Source of the DNA: an uncultured Neokomagataea sp.
Lineage (GTDB): Bacteria; Pseudomonadota; Alphaproteobacteria; Acetobacterales; Acetobacteraceae
Assembly (NCBI RefSeq): GCF_946476835.1
Contig: NZ_CAMKWA010000004.1
Coordinates: 1-64,000 of the forward strand
Direction: 5' to 3'
Length of the DNA: 64,000 bases
Shown: piece after piece, positions 1-7,946 of the stretch
Position numbering within the stretch: the stretch's first letter is position 1
How the letters are laid out: every line of letters begins with the position of its first letter
Position numbers and translations under genes: made by a program
Notes under the pieces: generated by a model
What the model was told of the DNA's origin: nothing
Databases searched by the model: none
Seen by the model: the letters and a program-made list of their open reading frames with translations, nothing else

Positions 1-1140
1 TATGCTACGCGACGAGCCAGCCCACCCCCCGGCCCGCCCCCCCCATCCCGCCCCCACATCACACAGGGCCGCATCCACTCTCGACGCAAAGTCACACTAA
101 AAGACGTCGCCGCACGCTTAAACGTCTCTCATACGACCGTATCAAACGCCTATATTCGCCCTAACCAGCTTTCCACTGCCCTTAGAGAGCGCATCTTCGC
201 CATTGCTCAAGAGCTTGGATACACAGGCCCTGACCCCGCCGCCAAACAGTTAGCCACAGGCCGCGCAGGTGCCATTGGCTTTCTTTTCAGCGAAGAGCTA
301 CCTTACGCCTTTACTGACCCCGCCATTGTTTCTGTACTACAAGGCGTTGCAGAGAGCTGCACACGCCGCAACTCAGACCTCGCACTTATTTCAGCAGGCG
401 ATAATTTGCGTGACAATGAGGCCCCCGTTTCTCTCGGCCACGCTGCCGTAGACGGGTATATTTTATACTCAATGGCGCCGGATAATCGCTGCGCCATCAT
501 GGCACAGCAGCGTAACGTACCGCTCATTGTGATTGACCAACCACGCCTCGACAATGTTTCCTTTGTCGGTATTGATGACTGCGCCGCAGCTGCACAAGCG
601 GCCCAAAAGCTCCTTGATCTCGGACATAAACGCTTTGGAATCTTATCTCTAAAAACAGCCCACGATAATTATTGCGGCCCACTCACCGCCAAACGCCGTG
701 CCAATATCGCACACAGCACCATTGCCATGCGCTTGGAAGGTTATCTCTCCACACTGCAAAATGCAGGCATACAGCTCAATGATGTCCCCTGCTGGGAAAT
801 TCCCGTCAATTCAGAGGATGCTGGCGCCCAAGGTGCGCAATACCTCTTGCAAAGCCCATCACGCCCCACAGCGATCCTCGCCATGAGTGACCGCATTGCC
901 ATTGGCGCCATGCGTGCCGTACGCGCTGCCGGGCTAAACATTCCAAACGATCTGTCTGTTTTTGGCTTTGATGATATTCCAGCCGCTGAAAGCGCAGGGC
1001 TGAGCACTATCCGGCAGCCTCACACCCAAAAAGGCATTGAAGCCGCACGACTGCTACTCCTGAAAGAGGCACGACAAAACGTTATCCTCGAAACACAAGT
1101 GATCCAGAGAGATAGTACCGGTCCGGCGCCGATAACTTAA
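1..1140 (+). CDS. LacI/GalR-family transcriptional regulator (5' partial)
   Basis: The frame is open from base 1 with no ATG before the DNA-binding domain, so the gene probably starts left of the window. A LacI-type helix-turn-helix is visible around bases 91-200 (VTLKDVAARLNVSHTTVSNA), where helix 2 and the hinge helix insert into the operator. A periplasmic-binding-protein-like sensor domain follows, ending with the typical FGFDDIP segment. The visible N-terminus is odd: a proline-rich stretch encoded by a C-rich tract (bases about 20-60). The gene ends tail to tail with the HAD phosphatase, overlapping by 4 bases. Effector and target genes cannot be read from the window; sugar sensing is the family norm. 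Confidence 0.88.
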   Translation, partial: YATRRASPPPGPPPPSRPHITQGRIHSRRKVTLKDVAARLNVSHTTVSNAYIRPNQLSTALRERIFAIAQELGYTGPDPAAKQLATGRAGAIGFLFSEELPYAFTDPAIVSVLQGVAESCTRRNSDLALISAGDNLRDNEAPVSLGHAAVDGYILYSMAPDNRCAIMAQQRNVPLIVIDQPRLDNVSFVGIDDCAAAAQAAQKLLDLGHKRFGILSLKTAHDNYCGPLTAKRRANIAHSTIAMRLEGYLSTLQNAGIQLNDVPCWEIPVNSEDAGAQGAQYLLQSPSRPTAILAMSDRIAIGAMRAVRAAGLNIPNDLSVFGFDDIPAAESAGLSTIRQPHTQKGIEAARLLLLKEARQNVILETQVIQRDSTGPAPIT

Positions 1141-1802
1141 AGGACCGTCGGAATGTCCAACAAACCACGCACATCATCCATGACATAGTCTGGTTTTTGC
1201 TCAAGGCATTGCTCTGCACGTCCATGCCCATACCGTGCCCAGCAAGACGCCAAACCAACGCGCCGTGCAAATAACAAATCAGCCGTGGTATCACCCACCA
1301 TCACAAACTGCTTCAACGCCGCTTCTGGGTAGAGCAGACGTACGCGCTCTTCCATGACCCTAATGTCAGGTTTCACAGGCTGCCCTGCTTCTGAACCAAT
1401 CACACCATCAAAGAAATGCCCCAACTGGAACCGCTTAATACTCGCCAAAACTGTTGGAGCATGCTTGTTGCTCAAAATGGCCAAATGAACTTTTTTGGCC
1501 TTTAACGCTTCTAAAACCGGCACTACGTCATCGAACAATACTGTTTTACGTTCATCTTCTTCTAAATAACGCGCACGATATGCCCGCTCAAAAGCCTGTG
1601 CCTTTGCAAGATCACTTTGCGGCACAAAAGCCTGAAACAGCGTTGCCAGCGTTCCGCCACGTGACAACTGTTCCTTTAAAGCCTCAGCACTTGGCGAAGG
1701 CTCCTGTACCGCTTCAAAAGCAAGCGACAGACACGAAAGAATGGCAGGGCGCGTTTCCGCTAACGTGCCATCATAATCAAGAAGAAAAATATCGCGCTGC
1801 AT
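1137..1802 (-). CDS. HAD-family hydrolase, phosphoglycolate-phosphatase-like
   Basis: A 221-residue haloacid-dehalogenase phosphatase. Motif I is LLDYDGT with the nucleophile Asp9 and the acid/base Asp11. Motif II is the Ser in ILSNKH. Motif IV is GDTTAD near the C-terminus and binds Mg2+. The helical cap between motifs I and II makes it subclass I, like Gph, which removes 2-phosphoglycolate arising from DNA repair or oxygenase activity. The substrate is not fixed by sequence; a sugar-phosphate or nucleotide phosphatase is equally possible. It is probably cytosolic, since no signal peptide is visible. It converges on the LacI gene. Confidence 0.8.
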   Translation of the reverse strand: MQRDIFLLDYDGTLAETRPAILSCLSLAFEAVQEPSPSAEALKEQLSRGGTLATLFQAFVPQSDLAKAQAFERAYRARYLEEDERKTVLFDDVVPVLEALKAKKVHLAILSNKHAPTVLASIKRFQLGHFFDGVIGSEAGQPVKPDIRVMEERVRLLYPEAALKQFVMVGDTTADLLFARRVGLASCWARYGHGRAEQCLEQKPDYVMDDVRGLLDIPTVL

Positions 1803-1839
1803 AAAAAACCTTACTCTGAAACGGTAACTGGCAATACCG

Positions 1840-2250
1840 TTACCGAATTTCTTTACACGTCAACAGCACCTTACCCTGCTCCGTATCGGAAAAACTGACT
1901 TCACCATGGTCTTCCCACCACTCATAAGAGCCCGCCGCATATTTGGCGCCGCTGGCAGACACAACATTGGAGAAGATTTGCGTTTTGTTATGAATACTCA
2001 CCGCAAGCAAACTTATATCGTCTAGATTAATATAAGCTGCACTAAAAACACCTTTTGGCAGAACAGAACGCAAGGATGCAGGCTGATCGACACATTTATA
2101 GCGGACGCTTTGTACCACGCCCTTCTCATTAAACTTAAAGGACAAAGGAACACGCAGAATATTACTGATCGTCGTGGCCTGCACCACAGGCCCAGCGAAG
2201 ATCCCCAGCCCCAATGCACATATTAGTCCTAAACGAGTAAAGAGCCCCAT
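1840..2250 (-). CDS. Small secreted protein of unknown function
   Basis: About 136 residues with a clear Sec signal peptide (basic MGLFTRLG, then a hydrophobic stretch, cleavage near VVQA-TT). The mature part has no motif I recognise. I chose the start at 2250 because GAGGAG lies 7 bases upstream; an in-frame ATG 15 bases earlier has no comparable ribosome binding site. It sits between the HAD phosphatase and a glycosyltransferase on the same strand, but the gap to the upstream gene does not prove co-transcription. Periplasmic location is inferred from the signal peptide only. Confidence 0.65.
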   Translation of the reverse strand: MGLFTRLGLICALGLGIFAGPVVQATTISNILRVPLSFKFNEKGVVQSVRYKCVDQPASLRSVLPKGVFSAAYINLDDISLLAVSIHNKTQIFSNVVSASGAKYAAGSYEWWEDHGEVSFSDTEQGKVLLTCKEIR

Positions 2251-2290
2251 ATTACGTCTCCTCATATGCCTACTCTACCTCAGTAAAGCA

Positions 2291-3343
2291 TTAGGAGTGT
2301 GTCAAAGCTTTATAAAAATCGTCAAGTCGTTTCACCTGCGCTGCTGGTCGCCATGCCGTCATATCTCGGTTAGACACATTACATGTCCGCAAGCGCTGCA
2401 ACCCCACGACCAAAGCCTCTACGGATTCAGGTTGAATACAACTATCCGGCTCATTCGCTAAAATATCTAGCACACCACCAGCAGCCGTCGCACAAACGGG
2501 CAAACCAGCCGCCATAGCTTCCAACAACACCAAACCGAACGGCTCATGCTCAGACGGCAAAACAAACGCATCGAACGCTGCCAACAACTCGGGCATATCC
2601 GCTCTATAGCCTAAAAAACGTATATCAGGCGCAAACTGTGCTTGCGCTTCCAAAGCTGCACGCTCCGGGCCGTCCCCTACCAACACCAAAGTAGCGCGAT
2701 GCTCCATTCCCGCATCGCGCCACGCTTTTAAGAGACATGAAAAACCTTTCTCCGGCACCATGCGCCCAGCGGCCACGACGAGAAATGCCGTTTCAGGAAG
2801 CCCTAACAGCGCACGCATCTGTGCTCTCTGCCGCTGACGTTCTTCAGGCGAAACAGTCAGCGTCGTCCAATTCGGAACCACAATAGCACGCTGCTTTTGC
2901 TCTATCGGGAGCGTATTAAGCTGCCATTGGGCAATACACACCAACCCATCATGCACACCATAACTGCGCCCACGATAGCGTGTGTGCAGCGTTGCAATTA
3001 TGGGCGCATCGCCACCCAGTCCCAAGCGCCGTAACCAACTAACACGGGCAGATGCACGCCCCAAATGCGTATGTATAATATCGTAATGCCCAGAACGCCA
3101 AAGAGCCGCCAAACGCCACAGATACCCCAAACGACCAGCACGAATAATGCGAACAGATGGTGCCAAATGCTCCGTAATATCTCCGCCCGTACGTGGGTCA
3201 CGCGTATGACGTTCCAAGAGAAGCGTAACATTATGCTCTTGTGCTTGGAGTGCGGTTAGTTGGGCGACATGCCGTTCCGTCCCAGCGAACTCACGGGTTG
3301 ATAGCGCATGCAAAATACGCAAACGCTTATGCCCCTCGGCCAT
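2291..3343 (-). CDS. Glycosyltransferase, GT4 family
   Basis: A GT-B-fold enzyme of about 350 residues. The N-terminal acceptor domain opens with RILHALSTREFAGTERHV, the usual glycine-containing start of GT4 proteins. The C-terminal donor domain has GRMVPEKG and the EPFGLVLLEAMAAGLP motif, whose glutamates contact the nucleotide sugar. Such enzymes transfer a sugar from a nucleotide donor to a lipid or glycan on the cytosolic face of the inner membrane. An alternative start at 3391 would overlap the upstream membrane-protein gene by 28 bases; the start at 3343 gives the conserved N-terminus. The two genes probably form an operon. Donor and acceptor are unknown. Confidence 0.83.
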   Translation of the reverse strand: MAEGHKRLRILHALSTREFAGTERHVAQLTALQAQEHNVTLLLERHTRDPRTGGDITEHLAPSVRIIRAGRLGYLWRLAALWRSGHYDIIHTHLGRASARVSWLRRLGLGGDAPIIATLHTRYRGRSYGVHDGLVCIAQWQLNTLPIEQKQRAIVVPNWTTLTVSPEERQRQRAQMRALLGLPETAFLVVAAGRMVPEKGFSCLLKAWRDAGMEHRATLVLVGDGPERAALEAQAQFAPDIRFLGYRADMPELLAAFDAFVLPSEHEPFGLVLLEAMAAGLPVCATAAGGVLDILANEPDSCIQPESVEALVVGLQRLRTCNVSNRDMTAWRPAAQVKRLDDFYKALTHS

Positions 3344-3363
3344 ATAATCATTCTTTCGATGAA

Positions 3364-3897
3364 TCAGCGGATCTGCCCGCTTGCCTGCCATGGCCCATCA
3401 ATCACTGACCCAGTTCTTTGAGCAAAGCGTGCACGTGGCGGCTTTGGCTGACACGCAACAAAATACAAGCCCAACACAAACGTCACCTGTGAGAGCAGCA
3501 TAATAATCGCCAACTCAAAAATAGAACCATACGCCCCGACGCACCACCACGCCTGATACGCGACAAACCCAATCGCAATCAGGCGTTGCGCCATCAACAT
3601 CGGCCGTAATGGATTCATCATTCCGGGACGGACCAACGGCGCACTACGTTTCATGCCCATGAAAAAGGCAAAGTTCATCAGCCAGATCAGGCCAGAATCC
3701 ATCACCGCAGAGAAAGAGGCACCGAACAGCACAATCGGCAGAAATAAAGCCAGTGCCGTTAACATCAGCGAGCCAAGCTGAAAGCTCATACCCAACTGAA
3801 TGGCCGCCCTTTCATGAGGCAGTCGATCTGCAACGGGTTGGAACAGATGGTCAATCAACCAGCCATCCCAGCGAGTAAGACGTTCACCAAGAGTCAT
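3364..3897 (-). CDS. Membrane protein of unknown function
   Basis: 177 residues with a soluble N-terminal segment (LTRWDGWLIDHLFQPV) and about four hydrophobic helices, so an inner-membrane protein. I do not recognise a family motif. It lies directly upstream of the GT4 gene on the same strand and may be co-transcribed with it. It is divergent from the M16 peptidase, with the two sets of control signals sharing the 137-base gap 3898-4034. Confidence 0.6.
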   Translation of the reverse strand: MTLGERLTRWDGWLIDHLFQPVADRLPHERAAIQLGMSFQLGSLMLTALALFLPIVLFGASFSAVMDSGLIWLMNFAFFMGMKRSAPLVRPGMMNPLRPMLMAQRLIAIGFVAYQAWWCVGAYGSIFELAIIMLLSQVTFVLGLYFVACQPKPPRARFAQRTGSVIDGPWQASGQIR

Positions 3898-4034
3898 AAG
3901 CCGTTCTTACTGCACTCTCGCGTGGCACGCACATCTTTTTCCTGCTCTGCCTTATTAAAAACAACACGACTAGACAGTCTCAGAAACGTAACGCTAACGT
4001 CACTGTTACAACATATTTTCAGGAATCTTACTCT

Positions 4035-6722
4035 ATGCTCAACTTTACCCGTCTCTCGCGCTCTGCCCTCATGGCAGCATCTATTTTAACCGCACCTCTT
4101 CTCAGTAGCGCGCCCGCACAAGCACAAACGACCACGCAAGAAAACAACGTCACACGCGCAACGCTTTCTAACGGCTTACACGTTGTCATCATCCGCGACC
4201 CACTCGCTCCAGTCGTGCAAACGATGATCAATTATGAGACGGGCTCGGTCAACGCACCCAAGGGTTTCTCTGGCACAGCCCACGCACTTGAACACATGAT
4301 GTTCAATGGTGCCAAAACCCTCTCACGGGATCAGCTCTCCACCATCAGCGCACAACTCGGCAATAACGATAATGCCGATACCACAACGGACGTCACCCAA
4401 TATTACTTCAGCGCTCCTGCCGCTGATCTCAATGTCCCATTGCAAATTGAAGCTGGCCGTATGCGCGGCTTGAACATTACCGACAAAGAATGGGCACACG
4501 AAAAAGGCGCGATTGAGCAAGAAGTCTCTCGTGACCTCTCCAGCCCATTCTACCGTATGTTCGCACAAATCAACGGTATTCTGTTCAAAAACACGCCCTA
4601 TGAAGAAGACGCCCTCGGCTCACGCCCATCCTTTGATAAAACCACAGCCAAAACGCTGCGTGATTTTTATGACCACTGGTACGGCCCCAATAACGCTACG
4701 CTCGTCATCACAGGGGACGTAAACCCGAAAGATGCCTTAGCCCAAGTCGAAGCAGCCTTTGGCAAAATCCCTGCAATTACACTGCCCACACGCCCAACCG
4801 TCTCCCCAACGCCCATCACATCTCAATCCATCAAGCTGGACACAGACCTCCCCGCCACAATCTTAGTGAATGCATGGCAAGCTCCCGGCGCACGAGACAA
4901 AAACTACGCAGCCTTCACCCTCTTGGTAGACGCTTTGAGCAGCCACCGGGCTGACTTCTTCGGCCTCGTCCCTGCGGGCAAAGCACTCGAGACCGGGATT
5001 GAATATGACCCTAACCCACAAGCCGGACTCGCATTCAGCTATGCAGCGCTGCCCCCAACAGCCAACCCAGAGCCACTACGCAACGCCATGGCGGCTATCC
5101 TCGAAAACTACCGCAAAAATGGCATTCCTGAGGAACTGATCGAAGCGGCACGCCGCAAAGAAATCGCTTCCCTCGAATTTAACGCTAATAGCATTTCGGA
5201 TTTGGCCAGCACATGGTCACAAGCACTGACATTTAATCACCTAAACAGCCCGCAAGACATGATCGCGGCCTTCCAAAACGTCAGTAAAGCGCAAGTCGAT
5301 GAGCTTGCACGCACCGTGCTAGACCCCAACCATATGCTAACGGCAACCCTCACCCCAAGCAAAAAGGGCACTCCCACGGGCGCAAAAGGCTTCGGTGGCA
5401 CAGAATCTTTCGCTTCCCCTCCCACCGAGAAAGTGGACCTCCCGAGTTGGGCAACAGAAGCCCTCTCCCGTGTGACACTCCCCCCAGAAGCTCCAATTCC
5501 AACCGCCTACACGCTGTCCAATGGGTTACGCTTAATCGTACAGCCCGAACATGTCAGCCACACCATCGTGCTGCAAGGAATGATCCGCCAGAATGCAGAC
5601 CTCCAACAACCCAAAGGCAAAGAAGGCGTTGCAGAACTGACAGGATCACTCTTCCTTTTCGGCTCCAAACAGCATGACCGCCTTGCCCTCGCCCGGGCTT
5701 TTGATGACCTTGCCGCAAGTGAAAGCGCCGGGGCATCATTCAGCCTTTCTGCTTTAACGGATGCATTCCCAAAAGCTTTAAGCCTCTTAGCTGAGCATGA
5801 ACTCACACCAGCCTTCCCCGCTCAAGCATTCCGCATCCAACAAGTCCAAGCGGCACAAGCAACTTCTGGCCTCCTCCAATCTCCTGGATACAAGTTTGGA
5901 CGCGCACGCCACGCAGCCCTCGTACCAGCCAATGACCCAACACTGCGGGAAGCAACACCTCAAAGCATCATGGGCATCACCCTCTCAGACGTACAAAATT
6001 ACTACGCGGCCAATTACCGGCCGGACCTCACCACCATTGTCGTGATTGGTGATATCACCCCTGAAGCTGCCCGGGCAGAAATCGAAAAAGCCTTTAGTGG
6101 TTGGACTGCCCACGGCCCAACCCCTCAGGTAGACCTCCCAACAATCCCACCCAGCAAAGCCTCTCAAATTAACGTGACCGACCCCGGCCGCTCTCAAGAT
6201 GAGGTGCATCTCTCCGAGACCATTGGTCTGAATATTAATGACCCGCAGCATTATGCGCTCACCGTCGGCAATGCTATCTTGGGCGACGGCTTCTCGTCAC
6301 TCCTCATGCAAGACCTGCGTGTAAAAACAGGCTATGTTTACGGTGTGGGTAGCGGCTTTAATTACTCACGCACACGCGCTTCGTTCTCGATTTCCTTCGG
6401 TTCAGACCCAAGCAAAGTCTCCAAAGCACGTGAGCATGCACTACAAGACGTTGAGATTATGCGCACAAAGCCTGTCTCAACTGATACACTCAACCTCGCT
6501 AAAGCAGCACTCCTGCGGGATCTCCCCATCGAGCGCTCCAGCTTCGATGGATTAGCGTCAAATATCCTCAGCCTCAGTAACCTAGGCCGCCCGCTGGATA
6601 CCCCCAACACCATGGCCAAAGCCATTTACACCATGACCCCCGAACAGGTTCAGGCTGCCTTCGCACAATGGGTTCGCCCTCATGACTTAGCTCAAGCCGT
6701 TCTCGGCCCAGCCCCACAATAA
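4035..6722 (+). CDS. M16-family zinc metallopeptidase, periplasmic, two-domain
   Basis: 895 residues with an N-terminal Sec signal peptide ending in APAQA-Q near residue 31. The inverted zinc motif HxxEH is present as HALEH (His83, Glu86, His87), with a third ligand Glu expected about 75 residues later in the EVSRDL region. A second M16 half follows from about residue 480 without an HxxEH, the normal arrangement in which the inactive half closes the clamshell. Length and layout match the pitrilysin-like, periplasmic two-domain group rather than the cytosolic PqqF type. It probably degrades peptides in the periplasm. It is monocistronic, with a strong terminator downstream. Confidence 0.9.
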   Translation: MLNFTRLSRSALMAASILTAPLLSSAPAQAQTTTQENNVTRATLSNGLHVVIIRDPLAPVVQTMINYETGSVNAPKGFSGTAHALEHMMFNGAKTLSRDQLSTISAQLGNNDNADTTTDVTQYYFSAPAADLNVPLQIEAGRMRGLNITDKEWAHEKGAIEQEVSRDLSSPFYRMFAQINGILFKNTPYEEDALGSRPSFDKTTAKTLRDFYDHWYGPNNATLVITGDVNPKDALAQVEAAFGKIPAITLPTRPTVSPTPITSQSIKLDTDLPATILVNAWQAPGARDKNYAAFTLLVDALSSHRADFFGLVPAGKALETGIEYDPNPQAGLAFSYAALPPTANPEPLRNAMAAILENYRKNGIPEELIEAARRKEIASLEFNANSISDLASTWSQALTFNHLNSPQDMIAAFQNVSKAQVDELARTVLDPNHMLTATLTPSKKGTPTGAKGFGGTESFASPPTEKVDLPSWATEALSRVTLPPEAPIPTAYTLSNGLRLIVQPEHVSHTIVLQGMIRQNADLQQPKGKEGVAELTGSLFLFGSKQHDRLALARAFDDLAASESAGASFSLSALTDAFPKALSLLAEHELTPAFPAQAFRIQQVQAAQATSGLLQSPGYKFGRARHAALVPANDPTLREATPQSIMGITLSDVQNYYAANYRPDLTTIVVIGDITPEAARAEIEKAFSGWTAHGPTPQVDLPTIPPSKASQINVTDPGRSQDEVHLSETIGLNINDPQHYALTVGNAILGDGFSSLLMQDLRVKTGYVYGVGSGFNYSRTRASFSISFGSDPSKVSKAREHALQDVEIMRTKPVSTDTLNLAKAALLRDLPIERSSFDGLASNILSLSNLGRPLDTPNTMAKAIYTMTPEQVQAAFAQWVRPHDLAQAVLGPAPQ

Positions 6723-6730
6723 CCCAATCA

Positions 6731-6755
6731 TGTCAGGGAGCATTACTCCCTGACA
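6731..6755. repeat. Perfect 10-bp inverted repeat after the M16 gene
   Basis: TGTCAGGGAG and CTCCCTGACA are perfect complements around a 5-base loop, just after the M16 stop. No T-run follows on either strand, so it may protect the mRNA 3' end rather than terminate transcription by itself. Confidence 0.6.
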
Positions 6756-6774
6756 CCTCCACCATCCCAACAAT

Positions 6775-6812
6775 AAAAAAAGGCGAGAAGCTTACGCTCC
6801 TCGCCTTTTTTT
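6775..6812. terminator. Bidirectional rho-independent terminator
   Basis: Arms of 13 bases (A7GGCGAG and CTCGCCT7) flank a 12-base loop. The stem has a GC core with A and T runs on both sides, so it can stop the plus-strand M16 transcript and the minus-strand glycosyltransferase operon alike. It lies between their convergent ends. Confidence 0.9.
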
Positions 6813-6843
6813 AATCACTATCGCCCTAAGGCAAAGAATGGAC

Positions 6844-7869
6844 TTAACCGCCAATCAGCCCTTCAGACTTCAATACAGCAAGGGCTTGCTCAATGCGGTG
6901 CTTGTACAAATGCTCATTATTCGTACGCTCTTGCGCCTTACGCGCCATGCTTAAACGCTTCGCATCGTCGTTCAGATATGTCGCGACAAGCTTCTCAAAA
7001 TCTTTACGATTTGAGAATGTGGGTATTTCATCTGCACGGAAATAGCGGCGAATTTCATGCGTATCCTCATGAAATACTTGGAAAGCACCCGCTAATGCCG
7101 CTTCAAAAGTACGTGGTCCCGGCGTTGAGGGGGCAATAACGAAGCGCTTGTTCTCAAAATGCAACGAACGACCCAAATTCAAAACCAACTTAGAACGACG
7201 ATACAGTTCAACCAGTTGGTTTTTCTCAATACGCGCATCAGAGAAACCAATCCCCAATTCACCCCAACCCGGACCAATGATCTTAATGTTCAGGTCCCGC
7301 AGAACCGGCAGCAAATTACGGACAATATCCTTACGGCTAGTGAAGGCCACACCACAGAAAAGAACATCAATCGTCTTTTCCACCGTTTCATCAATCGGCA
7401 TGTAATGCAGCTTAGGGCTAGCAGCCAGCGGGAGGTGGAACACCCGGTCACGCTGATAGAAATTGTGGCCCCAACGATCACAGGAGAAAACAATGTCAAA
7501 GTCATCCGCTACGCGGTAATTCGCATCTTGCTCGTAGGGATCTTCCGTTGCCCAGAAAACTGTTACAGCACCAATCTTACGTGCTTCACGACAGACTTCC
7601 CCGAAATACGTGCTTTCTGGAAGATATGAGCCAATGGCGAACACAATCGTCGGCTTCAAAACCGCTACAGATGCCGCAGCAGCAGAAATATGAACGGCCG
7701 TTACGTTATCTTCACCAAAGCACGCCGCCCAACCATCCATGATGGACTCACGAATCTGTGCGTTCGCTTGGCTTTCATAACGCCCACCACTGCAAACAAG
7801 AACACGACCCGACATACCAGAGGCCAATGCTGCCGTTTCGTCAGGACGTTCAATCACGGTTTCCGACAT
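6844..7869 (-). CDS. CgeB-like glycosyltransferase
   Basis: About 341 residues resembling the CgeB/GT1-like glycosyltransferases. Features are the WATEDPYEQ segment, the HLPLAAS motif and the C-terminal donor-site stretch STPGPRTFEAALAGAFQV. It is similar along its length to the N-terminal third of the 1115-residue protein at the head of the same operon (WTFEDPF, YLPLAAS, APGPRFFELGLAG), so the two are likely paralogues. The start at 7869 is preceded by AGGTG at good spacing; an upstream start at 7914 is possible. Last gene of a three-gene operon that ends at the 6775-6812 terminator. Substrate unknown; surface-glycan or protein glycosylation is an inference. Confidence 0.78.
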   Translation of the reverse strand: MSETVIERPDETAALASGMSGRVLVCSGGRYESQANAQIRESIMDGWAACFGEDNVTAVHISAAAASVAVLKPTIVFAIGSYLPESTYFGEVCREARKIGAVTVFWATEDPYEQDANYRVADDFDIVFSCDRWGHNFYQRDRVFHLPLAASPKLHYMPIDETVEKTIDVLFCGVAFTSRKDIVRNLLPVLRDLNIKIIGPGWGELGIGFSDARIEKNQLVELYRRSKLVLNLGRSLHFENKRFVIAPSTPGPRTFEAALAGAFQVFHEDTHEIRRYFRADEIPTFSNRKDFEKLVATYLNDDAKRLSMARKAQERTNNEHLYKHRIEQALAVLKSEGLIGG

Positions 7870-7946
7870 TACTTCACCTGTTTCCTCAAATAGTTCGCTA
7901 TCGCGAAACGGCATTAACCTACCAGTTCAATGAAAGCCTGATCTGA